From JAFGRU01 sp016934985 (lineage in GTDB: Bacteria > Desulfobacterota > Desulfuromonadia > Desulfuromonadales > JAAYDE01), in contig CAXXJQ010000003.1 of assembly GCA_963665045.2 (NCBI GenBank), positions 1 through 64,000 on the forward strand: DNA of 64,000 nt, given 5' to 3'. The position numbers were made by a program, and so were the translations under genes. Below are positions 52,912 through 62,394 of this stretch, one piece after another (positions within the stretch are counted from its first letter, which is position 1; each line of letters opens with the position of its first letter). Under the pieces are notes generated by a model that did no database searches, was not told the DNA's origin, and saw only the letters and a list, made by a program, of their open reading frames with translations.

Positions 52912-55521
52912 ATGCGCGTTGTTCATTTTTTCATGGTGGTAATTGCTTTTTTGATGTTGATGTTAACCGGTTGCGGCGGCGGGGGCAGTGACGGTACCTC
53001 AAGCAGTAGCACAACAGTTTCGGGTGTTGCGGCGGCAGGGGCTCCGTTAGCAGGTTTTGTGTCGCTGGTGGATAGCTCGGGGAACCCTAATCCACCTCTC
53101 ACGACACTGTTAAATAGCGAAGGGGAGTTCTCTTTTGATATTACCGATCTGAATTTGGTGCCCCCCTTCTTCCTCAGGGCTGAAGGGCTCGCTGGCAGCA
53201 CGCCTTATGAACTCCATTCCATTGTTACCGCGCCAGGCAAAGCAAATGTCAACCCAATTACCGAAGCACAGGTCGCAGCAGCTACCGGTATGGACCCGGC
53301 TGCTTTGTTTGATGATCCCACATCAACCTCTTTGACAAACGGGGACATGGAGACTGCCCTTGAACAAGCAGCTACTGACCTAAAAACCATGTTGCAGCCA
53401 TTGCTTGATGCCTGGCAAATTCCGATGTTCAACCCAATAACTGATGTCTATGTGGCAGATGGTACCGGCCTCGATCAACTTTTTGACGTCACTAGAGTCA
53501 ATGTGGATAGTGGTGAAATTACAGTGATCGACAATGCGACGGGAAATCCTATTGGATCGGCAATGGCAAATGACGGCGGTCTTACGGTAACCGATGAAAT
53601 CACAAATGATGAAGCCAGCCATGTCGTCATCAGCGATCTTGAACAGATGCAGGCTTTCCTGGCCACTTGGTTGACCCAATTAAAAACGGTTTCAGCCGGA
53701 TTTGCTACCGGTAGTCATTCGCAGCAAGAAGCCATAGACCTAATGATGGCCTATTATGTCGATGAACTTTCTTTTGGAGTAAACAACGGTAAAAACCTGG
53801 ATCAAGAACTGATAGAAAATTTGGAAGATTATGTTTTTTTCAGTGCTATACAGAATGTTTCCAGCGTCAGCATTGCCGAATTTATTGACAATGGAGGCGT
53901 GGGTGATATTTACAAACTCAATGTTGTCCTCACCCTGCAGCTTTTTGGCCCTTCTGCTCAATATGCCCTCCCTCAGGTGGCAGTTGTCAGGGGAATCGAT
54001 AGCGGCTGGAAGATTACCGGCAATGGTTTTTATGCCAACGCGGGGGACATGGACCTCATCAATTTTAAAACCCTGCGCGTAGTCTTTCCTGAGCAAACCA
54101 ACCAAGTTACTGTTATCGATTTTGAAATAGATGACTATCAACAGGCTTTTTCCTCGGCAACGGTCACCGGCCCCGGTCTCCCCGCACAAGGTTTAACGTT
54201 TTATCCTGAAAATTTTCCAGCGTGGGAGGAGTTGGAAATGGACCGGAGCCAGATGGCCTGTGTCCGTTTTAATGCCGACGGCAGCTGTGTTGACAATCGC
54301 GAGGCGCGTGAAAGAAACGGTTTTGAATTGACCGATGCTGTTATCGCCGACATGCCTCAAGTTTGCACCTATATCTTTACTTTCCATTTTGCAGATGGAA
54401 CAACCCCTGATGAAGTACATACCGTAAGTATGACAAAGCCTTTGGAGAGCACCCAGATCACCGATGGCCACTTCCCCGTAATCAACAACAGCTTTACCTT
54501 TACGGCCGACTGGGCGTTATCCAACCTGGTAGGCAACACTGTTACCATCAACTATTCGACTCCAACCGCTTATGATCCTTTGCATGTAGGTTTGGGGACA
54601 GATATTGACTATGAGGAGGACTATATTGATGCTTGGGTTGATGATGTTCTTTATGGGACCCACCAGACTCGTTCCTTTACCTTCCCAGAGTCGCCTGGCG
54701 CTGTTTATATGAAATCTGAAATTGATTTTAGTGCTCAAGATACCTTGTGGCGTAATTATGAAACGGAATATCATTTCACAAATGTTGAAGTTAATCTTGA
54801 TGGCGGCGGAGAGGATGAACCCGACAATTACGCAATCGATTATTCCAAAATTGTTTATTATGTCTTTGAGGATGGCAGGACAAAATTAAAGGCGGAATTT
54901 ATAATTTCAGACAATGGTGGGGTCATCGGGGATGGCGATATCGATAATGTTAGTTTTACCGACAGTTCCGGGATAGAGGTCGAACCGTATGATAGCGATT
55001 TCTGGACAGCTCAAAATATAACTGCCGACTGCAGTTCAGGCACCTGCAACGACCTCGGGACATCGGAGGACAGTGGTGTAAAAGGCTGGTTCGCTAACTT
55101 GGCAGAAGACACCTATTCAGTGGAAATAGAAATGGAAAATGGGCAGGTGTTGACAAATGATGTCTACTTCCCAGGCATGGTGGAATTGCCTTGGGTGGAA
55201 AGCAGTACCATGGATGCGGTGTTGAACGGCGACGACCTGGTCCTTTCCTGGGACAATCCCGATACCGAAGACAACTGGGGTCAAGTGGACCAACTTCGCA
55301 TCATGCTTTATGATGAAACAGGTAATAGTCTTGCTTTGCGGGTTGCATCACAAACTGATGGTGTGCCGCCTACAATTGAGTCAATTACCATTCCGGCGGA
55401 TATGTTAACGGACGTTGAAGAGCTTATGGGTGGTCCGCTTGTCAGCTGGGAGATTCAGACCCGGGCCTATGATGATAATGGTATGAACTATGCCCGAGCT
55501 TATTCGGAAGAAGTACAGTAG
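52912..55521 (+). CDS. Large outer-surface lipoprotein
   Basis: An 869-aa lipoprotein. The signal is MRVVHFFMVVIAFLMLMLTG with the lipid-carrying Cys directly after, then a Gly/Ser linker. A carboxypeptidase-regulatory-like beta sandwich follows (about 35-95, VSGVAAAGAPLAGFVSLVDS). The rest is a long acidic, beta-rich region of unknown kind with paired Cys (about residues 455-467 and 705-711). Asp-rich stretches (DNGGVIGDGDIDN) could bind calcium. The ATG at 52912 follows GGAGGGAAAG; an in-frame ATG at 52846 would spoil the lipoprotein signal. Expected on the outer membrane. No family name recognised beyond the first domain. Confidence 0.8.
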   Translation: MRVVHFFMVVIAFLMLMLTGCGGGGSDGTSSSSTTVSGVAAAGAPLAGFVSLVDSSGNPNPPLTTLLNSEGEFSFDITDLNLVPPFFLRAEGLAGSTPYELHSIVTAPGKANVNPITEAQVAAATGMDPAALFDDPTSTSLTNGDMETALEQAATDLKTMLQPLLDAWQIPMFNPITDVYVADGTGLDQLFDVTRVNVDSGEITVIDNATGNPIGSAMANDGGLTVTDEITNDEASHVVISDLEQMQAFLATWLTQLKTVSAGFATGSHSQQEAIDLMMAYYVDELSFGVNNGKNLDQELIENLEDYVFFSAIQNVSSVSIAEFIDNGGVGDIYKLNVVLTLQLFGPSAQYALPQVAVVRGIDSGWKITGNGFYANAGDMDLINFKTLRVVFPEQTNQVTVIDFEIDDYQQAFSSATVTGPGLPAQGLTFYPENFPAWEELEMDRSQMACVRFNADGSCVDNREARERNGFELTDAVIADMPQVCTYIFTFHFADGTTPDEVHTVSMTKPLESTQITDGHFPVINNSFTFTADWALSNLVGNTVTINYSTPTAYDPLHVGLGTDIDYEEDYIDAWVDDVLYGTHQTRSFTFPESPGAVYMKSEIDFSAQDTLWRNYETEYHFTNVEVNLDGGGEDEPDNYAIDYSKIVYYVFEDGRTKLKAEFIISDNGGVIGDGDIDNVSFTDSSGIEVEPYDSDFWTAQNITADCSSGTCNDLGTSEDSGVKGWFANLAEDTYSVEIEMENGQVLTNDVYFPGMVELPWVESSTMDAVLNGDDLVLSWDNPDTEDNWGQVDQLRIMLYDETGNSLALRVASQTDGVPPTIESITIPADMLTDVEELMGGPLVSWEIQTRAYDDNGMNYARAYSEEVQ

Positions 55522-55810
55522 TAACGCTCTTGAATGCCTCAAGCGGACCGGTCGGTGACCTCCGCCAAAGGCATTTATGGTTATGCTTCAAGTCGCTGCT
55601 GCGGGTGTTAAGGTTGTCAGATTTACACATTTATAACAAAAAGTCCTCCTTTGATGGGCTGGTTTTTATAGATTCTTTCAAAGGGGGGGCTTTTTGTTTG
55701 CCGGCCGTTACGGATTGAGTATTTCGGCGTTTACTACCAGGTTGAGGCTATAGGGAAACCGAATTTTCCTAAATCACGAAAAATAGAGCAAAAAACGAAA
55801 GGTCCACCGG
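55522..55810. other. Gap after the lipoprotein gene
   Basis: It contains the terminator-like hairpin at 55638-55697 and leads to the IS21-like end. No gene seen. Confidence 0.35.
55638..55697 (+). terminator. Probable terminator after the lipoprotein gene
   Basis: AAAAAGTCCTCCTTTGA and TCAAAGGGGGGGCTTTTT form an imperfect stem of about 16 pairs with a loop of about 23 nt; TTTTTGTTT ends it. Confidence 0.55.
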
Positions 55811-55930
55811 TGTCAATGGGAATGTAAAAGTGTACCAGTTTCGGGAATTGAAAAGTGTACCACCCTTGTGAAAAAAAATTATTCATCCGGTGTGGATGAG
55901 ATGGTTGAGTCACCCCCTTTCTGGATGAGT
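55811..55930. mobile_element. IS21-like element end (remnant)
   Basis: TGTCAATGGGAATGTAAAAG starts at 55811, and AAAAGTGTACCA occurs twice in direct order (55826-55837 and 55851-55862), 25 bp apart. Multiple internal end repeats beginning with TG are typical of IS21-family termini. The interior holds no intact istA or istB; a short minus-strand frame with GHSYRLQGHAFAKQLIQKGG may be the tail of a former transposition gene. No second end was located. Confidence 0.45.
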
Positions 55931-56083
55931 TGCTTGGCAAAGGCGTGTCCCTGAAGCCGGTAGCTGTGGCCTTTGTTTCAAGCCTGGGTCATTTTTATGA
56001 TCTTGTAGAGAAAATTCTTGAGTTTGACGAAGGCCTTTTTGGACTCCTCGTCGGGGTTGAAGGGGTCGCGGGCGCGACGGGTT

Positions 56084-56483
56084 TCAGCCAGGCCGGGCAT
56101 AGTTTGGCCACAGTGGCTGCGAGCTTTCCTCAGAAATTTTGCAACAACCACGTCTCTCGCATTCTGTTGGCGAAAAGGGTTCGTGAACGCCCTGCCAGAA
56201 AGCGGTTTTCTTTAACATAGCCGTATTCTTCAGTATTAAATGTTGGCGAATATGGAAGCTTACGAAGACCGCCACCAAGGCCACCAACCAGACGGCTGCC
56301 AGCAAAATTTGAAATATTTTCTTGTTTAGAACTGTGCGGCCAGGGGGCCAAAAATGCAGCCATTCTTTTTGCTTTATAGTCTTTCGCATACTCTTTTGAA
56401 CACTTTTTTGTACATGAAATGATTAAGGCAGTTAAGAGAATCAACAGTGTAATACCTACAATAAACCGAAAGTTTCTGGTCAT
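56084..56483 (-). pseudogene. Fragment of a VWA-domain (YfbK-like) lipoprotein
   Basis: The minus-strand frame starts MTRNFRFIVGITLLILLTAL, then IISC, a lipoprotein signal, with AGGAGAG before the ATG at 56483. After a short linker comes PTFNTEEYGYVKENRFLA, which matches the region just before the VWA domain of YfbK-type proteins (NTEEY...ENxFL...xPLSTFSIDVDTASY). The frame then changes: VHEPFSPT is found in another frame, and the VWA domain itself is absent. The gene therefore looks truncated next to the IS21-like remnant. Confidence 0.55.
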
Positions 56484-56586
56484 ATTTCTCTCCTGAAGCG
56501 GTTGTGATCTTTCCTTAGAGAACATAACCAACGATGGAGGAAAGCATTACTTTTCAAGGGTTTAATTGATGAAGAGGTTTACGTTA

Positions 56587-57120
56587 TCACTTAACTTTTC
56601 GCATCGTTAATTTATAAAATGGAGGATCAAGCAATTCCATTTCAGCCATGTCCTCTGTAATATGAATTATCTTTGTTGAACTCGATTCTCCTTTCACGGG
56701 GGTCATCATTGCTTGAAACTCTGGAGATTGTCTGACGACAGATTTGGTTAAATCGTCTAAAGGAACAACAGCGCTATCGGCCGATGTCTCGACCAGTGTA
56801 TCTCCGTGAACTTTCCACTCTCCGGCATCACGAATCAAAAAGCGTAACGGTAGCTCTTGCCCCTGGGCTATGAGCCGGAGGGTAAATTCTCCTTCGCTAT
56901 TAGCTTTGCCTCCACGATGAAAGGTCATCCTGCCCGATCCAGATAGTTCCATTCTGAGACCCTCCGGCAGTGGTTCTTCAGACATTTTGGCGGCCTCTTC
57001 GGCCGGAACATAAAAGGTAAATTTCCAAGTCCCCAGCAAAAGTTCATCGGTAGATTTCCAGGTCCAACCGACAAGCATTAAAGCAATAATAAGAATTGAC
57101 AAGCCTGCATATCTTCTCAT
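56587..57120 (-). CDS. Exported protein with lipocalin-like motif
   Basis: A 177-aa protein with an N-terminal hydrophobic signal or anchor (MRRYAGLSILIIALMLVGWT). LLGTWKFTFYVP, a GTW start seen in lipocalin-like folds, is followed by a beta-rich body (MTFHRGGKANSEGEF, WKVHGDTLVETSADSAVV). The function is not recognised. The ATG at 57120 follows AGAAGGAG; longer in-frame starts add a non-signal leader. Minus-strand neighbour of the following unknown genes. Confidence 0.65.
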   Translation of the reverse strand: MRRYAGLSILIIALMLVGWTWKSTDELLLGTWKFTFYVPAEEAAKMSEEPLPEGLRMELSGSGRMTFHRGGKANSEGEFTLRLIAQGQELPLRFLIRDAGEWKVHGDTLVETSADSAVVPLDDLTKSVVRQSPEFQAMMTPVKGESSSTKIIHITEDMAEMELLDPPFYKLTMRKVK

Positions 57121-57350
57121 TTCAAACTCCTTCTGAAGGGCCATGTACCGCAGATCCATGGTTGTTTTTCCCTTTCGACAAGTAATTTTGACCACCGAAC
57201 TTATCAGCGGTTTGATTAATTTTTTGGGCAAAGGTGCTAGCGTTCTGAAATAAAAACGTTTTGCTGAAAAATCCAAAAAAACAGTGGCCAATTCAGCTTT
57301 CCATCATTGGCAATTTCATTTAGCCCTCCCAAACCCATAACGTTAAAGTT

Positions 57351-57854
57351 TTACAAAATTGTGGCAAACAGGTAGAGAATGAAAATAACCCCTATGCCGG
57401 GCAAAGCCCATTTCGCCAAAGAAGCGGCGGTCTTCAAAATCGTGTTAAGCGCATGCAGTCCGACATATGCCAGAAAAAATGCTCCCACTCCTATCCACAA
57501 GGCGTTTGCTTTTAATTGATGCTGACTGGAGGCATAAATTCCCGCGATAATGGCCAGTACAACTGCAATTTTAAAAAATTGTGAATTTAAGTTAGAGCTT
57601 GTTCGAGACCGGGGCCGAGCTGTTTGTTTTCTTTGCGATCTTTGTACTTTTTTGGGTGCAGCCTTTGATTTTTTCTGCCGGTCAAGGCGCATTTGCCGAT
57701 CCACTTCAGCTTCCATTCGTCGCTGATGCTCACGCGCCAGGCGGTCCTGCTCCTTCTGCTGCCGCCGGTTCGCTTCGCGTTGTTCGATTTCGGCCGCGCG
57801 CATTGTGCCTGTTTCACTTTTGTTGAACTGATAACCCCAAGCGTCGTTACTCAT
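57351..57854 (-). CDS. Hypothetical protein with coiled coil and three membrane helices
   Basis: A 167-aa protein. Residues about 15-85 are a highly charged Arg/Lys/Gln/Glu coiled coil (EQREANRRQQKEQDRLAREH). Then come three membrane segments (FFKIAVVLAIIAGIYASS, WIGVGAFFLAYVGLHALN, WALPGIGVIFILYLFATIL). The family is not recognised. The ATG at 57854 is better spaced from GGGAGG than the one two codons earlier. It lies 52 bases after the 448-aa gene, probably in the same transcript. Confidence 0.65.
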   Translation of the reverse strand: MSNDAWGYQFNKSETGTMRAAEIEQREANRRQQKEQDRLAREHQRRMEAEVDRQMRLDRQKKSKAAPKKVQRSQRKQTARPRSRTSSNLNSQFFKIAVVLAIIAGIYASSQHQLKANALWIGVGAFFLAYVGLHALNTILKTAASLAKWALPGIGVIFILYLFATIL

Positions 57855-57905
57855 ACTCATTCCCTCCCTTTCTTATTTCATTACACGGCAAATTTAAGGT
57901 GCCAT

Positions 57906-59252
57906 CTAGAGACGAAGGCTGTTTGTCGCTTGGGAGACAGAATCAAAGAAAGTTTTTGTTTCTGTCTGCATGCAACTCTCGAAGTCCTTTCTGGTCAGGA
58001 AAGGGAGGCGGAAGAGCCACAAAGATTGTTCCATGCCCAGTCGTGCCGCAGCTTCCCTCGTTTCTGGCGATTCTCCATGCCGGTTGAAGAATTTTTCGGC
58101 GAGTTGTACTGCAGCAATACTGCACGCTGAGGTTCTGTCCCATGCGGTTCTAAGGTTAAACTTGCTCGCAACCTGATCCACAAGGGGGCGTGCGGCATAA
58201 GAGAGAAAGACCGAAGGAAATTGTGGTTGAAAGGATTGAGGAACATTGGCCTGAATGTCGTACTGCATTTCATTGCTCAGATGGCGCACGCCGCCGGCGA
58301 GAAGAAGCCCAAGATCGGGGCATTTTTCACTGCCGTATTTCTTCTGGAAAATTTCATAATGGGTTCTCAAAAAGGCCTCACCGTCTTGCATGCCGATTTC
58401 TTCATCGCGGCCATGTTCGCTTTTAAAGGCGGCTTTATGCAGTTCTTCGCCCAAAAGAATGCCTGCGGCAGAGACCGCCGTCGAAAAGGTTGTATTTTCT
58501 CCTTCCGTGAGTAGAGCTTGTTGAGAGAAGATCTTGGCGATTTCTTCGCCGGCAAGAGAAAGTCGTATGGTTTCTCTTGGTTGCTTGATCGGCGGCACCT
58601 CCTGAAAAGAGAGGGGGTGCGTTTGATAAGCGCGGAACGTAGCCTCCATGCCGCTTTTTTGTAATGTAACGGGTGAGGCCTGTTGTTGTGCGACTTCGAA
58701 AGCGTGCATCAGGGCCTGCTGTGACAGAATGATATAATTTGCAGGTGAAATTTTTTCGTCTATCGCAGTTCTGAAAAGATATTGGATGTCGTCTTGGATC
58801 TGTTGAACCGTGATGGCCGGATTCATACAGGGTTCTTTTGTCGGAACAGAAAGAAGATGAACGTTCGGAGCTTTTTGAGAGATCGTTTCTATATTTATAG
58901 AAATATCCCGAAGAGTAAAATGTTCGTGATCCAGCATGCCGGCCTCTTCGCCGAGATCAACGAAGAGGTTGGCTGATTGCAAAACGAGCGCATTAAGAAG
59001 CTCTTTATTATGGCCGATAAGTTCTCTTGCGGCGCCTAAATGATGGCCAAGAAGGGCCGCCACGCTCATATAAGCTCTAATGTGTTGATCGATGAGACCA
59101 TCTTCAGGCGTGTTCTTGAGGGCGTCTTCCCAAATGGCGTTATTACAAATGTCTGCGGCGGCATAAAGCAGATCCTGAGGGAATTCAGGCGTTTGAAATT
59201 CTTTTTCGTTTTTTTTCTGCCTTTTTTTCTTTCCTCCCCAAAAACCGAGCAT
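57906..59252 (-). CDS. Unknown 448-aa soluble protein
   Basis: A predicted all-helical cytosolic protein with no signal peptide or membrane helix. The start is Lys-rich (GGKKKRQKKNEKEF) and the middle reads DQHIRAYMSVAALLGHHLGA. The family is not recognised; no catalytic motif is seen. The ATG at 59252 follows GGGAAGGA; an in-frame ATG 24 bases earlier has no such site. Codon use is similar to the neighbours. It is preceded by a conserved sequence block (59524) shared with the FHA gene. Confidence 0.7.
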   Translation of the reverse strand: MLGFWGGKKKRQKKNEKEFQTPEFPQDLLYAAADICNNAIWEDALKNTPEDGLIDQHIRAYMSVAALLGHHLGAARELIGHNKELLNALVLQSANLFVDLGEEAGMLDHEHFTLRDISINIETISQKAPNVHLLSVPTKEPCMNPAITVQQIQDDIQYLFRTAIDEKISPANYIILSQQALMHAFEVAQQQASPVTLQKSGMEATFRAYQTHPLSFQEVPPIKQPRETIRLSLAGEEIAKIFSQQALLTEGENTTFSTAVSAAGILLGEELHKAAFKSEHGRDEEIGMQDGEAFLRTHYEIFQKKYGSEKCPDLGLLLAGGVRHLSNEMQYDIQANVPQSFQPQFPSVFLSYAARPLVDQVASKFNLRTAWDRTSACSIAAVQLAEKFFNRHGESPETREAAARLGMEQSLWLFRLPFLTRKDFESCMQTETKTFFDSVSQATNSLRL

Positions 59253-59810
59253 AGTGTTTTTCCTTCCCAATGTCATGTCAATCGTCTAATGTCGAGTAAA
59301 GTAACCTGTCATCTTTGGTTATGAATCTTGTTTTTTTGGTATCCTTGGCTTTCTGCCAAGCGAGTTCTTCCTTTTTCAACATCGGGGATGTTATCAATCC
59401 GCCGATTCCAAACTTAGACATTTACAAACTAAGCTGGGAGTTTTATTCCTTTTTCAAATCGTACTCATGCAAATGGCCCAAAATAAATTCACACAAATAT
59501 GGTTTGCCCTGTTTCATGACCTCATAATTATTAAGACGGACAATTATTAATTTCGTTCAGACTTTTTTTAAATTTTTTGGGGAAATGCGGGGGAGGGGTG
59601 GGTCGGAAAATGGGCCTTACCCCATTTGACGGAGATGGCAAAGGGGACAAAAGTTCTGATGACCGTCAAAAAATTTTTTAAACGTAAAGCGGCCGGTTCG
59701 AAACAAACCAGCCGCTCTGTATTAAATGGACGAAATCTATAAGTTTAACTTGATGGGGCTTTATCCTCTATGAATAGGGGTATGACCTGCGTCAGACCAC
59801 AAAAGTGTGG
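59253..59810. other. Gap upstream of the 448-aa gene
   Basis: No gene is supported on either strand. It holds the block at 59524-59585 shared with 63223-63286, and a small hairpin GACCACAAAAGTGTGGTC near 59797, close to the end of the large lipoprotein gene. Confidence 0.4.
59524..59585 (-). promoter_or_regulatory. Conserved upstream block, copy 1
   Basis: On the minus strand it reads TTTCCCCAAAAAATTTAAAA, then TCTGAACGAAATTAATAATT and GTCCGTCTTAATAATTAT. A very similar block precedes the FHA gene (63223-63286). Shared promoter or regulator binding is inferred. Confidence 0.55.
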
Positions 59811-62294
59811 TCAGGACCAGTTGTAAAATTCTTGTATCGACTGCTTACCTTCGAGAAAACGTTGCAGGTTTTCTTGAAACTGCCATAAACCCCAGGATTT
59901 AGCCGGCCAGTCATCCAGCAGCGATTTCAGGTCATGCAGGATCGGTTTTTCCCATTTGGCGGCGAAATTAACTTCGCCATCCGGCCGCACGCGAGTATTA
60001 CCAAGCCAATCGCCTTCGCGAAATTGAAGTATGGTATTGATAAATTCCAGTCCATTTCTGCCGAACAATGCGTCATTTCTTGATGTTTTGTATGCAATTT
60101 TATATGAACGTTCGTAGTAGGGGAACAAAGCTTTAGTCATGTGGACTTTCCCCCAATCTTTTCTCACAACCTGGTCACCTCTGGTTGTAGTCCAGCTTGC
60201 AGATGTCATTTTTCCGAACTGGTTCCGGCCATATTTTTGGCTGGACAAGCCAACCCAGGAGACAAAGGCAAAGTGAAACTGGGGGTTGACATTCATTGTT
60301 TTGGCCAACAACCTTGATGCAATCCCTTGCTGGTTTGAATAGCGACTGTCCAGCAGATCAAATCGTCCATTGAAAATGGCCCAGACTTCCAGACTTTTCA
60401 AACGAAAACCGGGATCGGCAAACGGTTTGTATGAGGTCTTCTTCAGCGCCAAATCGGACTGCCCCATGTTGAAGGTAATGCTTGCCGGTACGCGGGTTTT
60501 CCATCGCCCTAATGAAGTTTTTGTTTTCGAATTATATACCGGATTGAAGGAAGACTGTTGGACCAGGTTCGGCGGCAGGGATCCCGCCACATTGGCGCCA
60601 AGTTTTTCGATGTCTTTAATAATGGTTTGAGCTGCCCGATTTTTTGTATCATTCGGCAGGCCGAACCATTGTTTTTCCAGCGTTCGTAACTGCGAGCAGA
60701 TATTGAGACGCTGACGATCATTCTTCGGAGCATAACCGCTGGGTCTTCTTTGAGTGATCGATTGAAGTTTGTCCCGCATTTCCGGGGTTGCCTGGTTAAT
60801 ATGATTTTGGCGGACTCCATAAAAGGCACTCAACAGGGTTTGCACCTGAGGATGGGAAATAACGGGACGGTAGCGTTTCTGTGCATCTTGATGCCATTTA
60901 TTCCCGGCGTTTATTGCAGCTAAACCGGTTCCAAGTACCTGGAGCGATTGGACGTCAGCCTGGGTCAGGACATCAAGGACAGCATGCAGTTTGTCATTTC
61001 GGCGTTTCAGGAGCGACTGCTGTTGTTGCTGATCCACATAAGAGAACAGTTCCTGTTCCGTGCGGTTCCACTCTGCCAGCGGCTGGACCAATTTAAAGTC
61101 AGGGGATTGAAGTTCCCATGTGGCGATCATTGTTTCTAAAACAGGATAAGCTAACCGTTTCCTGGTTTTGGCAATTTGTGTTTTGTTGGTTTTGATTTCT
61201 TCCGGCCAGAACAGGATACCTTCCCCTTTTTTAAATTCAGCTTCCAACAATGCAATGGTCGCAAATGCGTTGCGCCCGTCCGGAAGCGATGACAGACGAT
61301 CCATCTGGTTGTGGTACCAGTGCAAGTAATGCCGCTGTGCAATCACCCAAAAGGCCGTTTGCTTGGCGCTGTTGTCGCCTTTCCCAACCCAGAACATGCG
61401 ACCGAGTGCACTGGTGCTGCGGTCCAGCCGGTTGCGGCTGGACCTGAAATTTTTCACCAATTTGTTGCTGGTGCCGCCTAGCGAATTCTTGCTTAATTCA
61501 TCAAAGGGCTTGCCGAAATAACGGCTGAAATGCTCGTCCCTAAACAACCTGAGGGCACACAGTTCAAGGTTGCCATGCGCCATCCGATAAAAGTCGGCTT
61601 CCGGGTAAACCTGATAGTACTTTTCCGCCCACTTCCGGATATCATCTTCGGATGTCCCCCCCAACCTCGTCAGCCATTTCCCGATTGTTGCTATTTGTCC
61701 GCGAAGACGACTTGGTTGCAAATCCTTAAATTTATTGCTGATTGTTTTAAATTTGTCCGGCCTTGCAAACAGGAATAACTGATTTCCCGTATTCGGCTGA
61801 CTTCGGCCATAGCTTTGATTGCTTCGCAGCCCCGTCAGGACCTTATGTTTGGTGTCGTGCACACCACCTAGGTTGCGAAGCGACGCTGACAATTGGTTGA
61901 TACCATAGCGGCTGGACCTGCCGGGAGTAATCGAAAAGCTGTTGATAGACGGGACATAGTTTAAAGTAATTGGAATGTTTTGGGCCTTAATGTCGGTTTT
62001 GATATCATGGCCGGCAAGGTGGTCACTAAACGGTTGGATATAGGTCCTTCCGGTATAGGTTCGTTGATGGTTGGAGGTGGTGGTTTGAGGGTCTATCTCT
62101 AAACGGACATAAGAAAAATCGAGGGCATGCTGGATCAAGCCTTCCCACAGACCGGCAGGGTTCCCGGTTGGAGTTGACGAAAAGGTTTTGGTTTTTGGTT
62201 TTACCTGAGTTCCGGTGCGGCCAATACATCCTGAAAAACTCAAACAGAAGGCAAGCAAAACGAGTAAGGAATAAATGCGACAATTTTGATACAT
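59811..62294 (-). CDS. Large lipoprotein of unknown function
   Basis: An 827-aa protein with a lipoprotein signal (MYQNCRIYSLLVLLAFCLSF, then SGC). The body is basic, with many helices and aromatic residues (WHQDAQKRYRPVISHPQVQT; FAFVSWVGLSSQKYGRNQFG). No known domain recognised. The ATG at 62294 is preferred over an upstream TTG that lacks a ribosome site. It lies 100 bases after the FHA gene on the same strand and is probably co-expressed. It may be an outer-membrane-attached enzyme or assembly factor, but nothing in the sequence shows this. Confidence 0.75.
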   Translation of the reverse strand: MYQNCRIYSLLVLLAFCLSFSGCIGRTGTQVKPKTKTFSSTPTGNPAGLWEGLIQHALDFSYVRLEIDPQTTTSNHQRTYTGRTYIQPFSDHLAGHDIKTDIKAQNIPITLNYVPSINSFSITPGRSSRYGINQLSASLRNLGGVHDTKHKVLTGLRSNQSYGRSQPNTGNQLFLFARPDKFKTISNKFKDLQPSRLRGQIATIGKWLTRLGGTSEDDIRKWAEKYYQVYPEADFYRMAHGNLELCALRLFRDEHFSRYFGKPFDELSKNSLGGTSNKLVKNFRSSRNRLDRSTSALGRMFWVGKGDNSAKQTAFWVIAQRHYLHWYHNQMDRLSSLPDGRNAFATIALLEAEFKKGEGILFWPEEIKTNKTQIAKTRKRLAYPVLETMIATWELQSPDFKLVQPLAEWNRTEQELFSYVDQQQQQSLLKRRNDKLHAVLDVLTQADVQSLQVLGTGLAAINAGNKWHQDAQKRYRPVISHPQVQTLLSAFYGVRQNHINQATPEMRDKLQSITQRRPSGYAPKNDRQRLNICSQLRTLEKQWFGLPNDTKNRAAQTIIKDIEKLGANVAGSLPPNLVQQSSFNPVYNSKTKTSLGRWKTRVPASITFNMGQSDLALKKTSYKPFADPGFRLKSLEVWAIFNGRFDLLDSRYSNQQGIASRLLAKTMNVNPQFHFAFVSWVGLSSQKYGRNQFGKMTSASWTTTRGDQVVRKDWGKVHMTKALFPYYERSYKIAYKTSRNDALFGRNGLEFINTILQFREGDWLGNTRVRPDGEVNFAAKWEKPILHDLKSLLDDWPAKSWGLWQFQENLQRFLEGKQSIQEFYNWS

Positions 62295-62394
62295 TGGTTT
62301 CAGTCTCACAACAAAAAATCCCCTCAAGATTTAACGGTTTGAGTCAAAAGTTGATTTTTGTGACAGTTTGGGTATACAGCCCATGCACAGGTTC

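Noticed and set aside
59315..59527. 70-codon plus-strand frame with a hydrophobic start
   Set aside because: No ribosome site, AT-rich intergenic DNA, overlaps the conserved upstream block.
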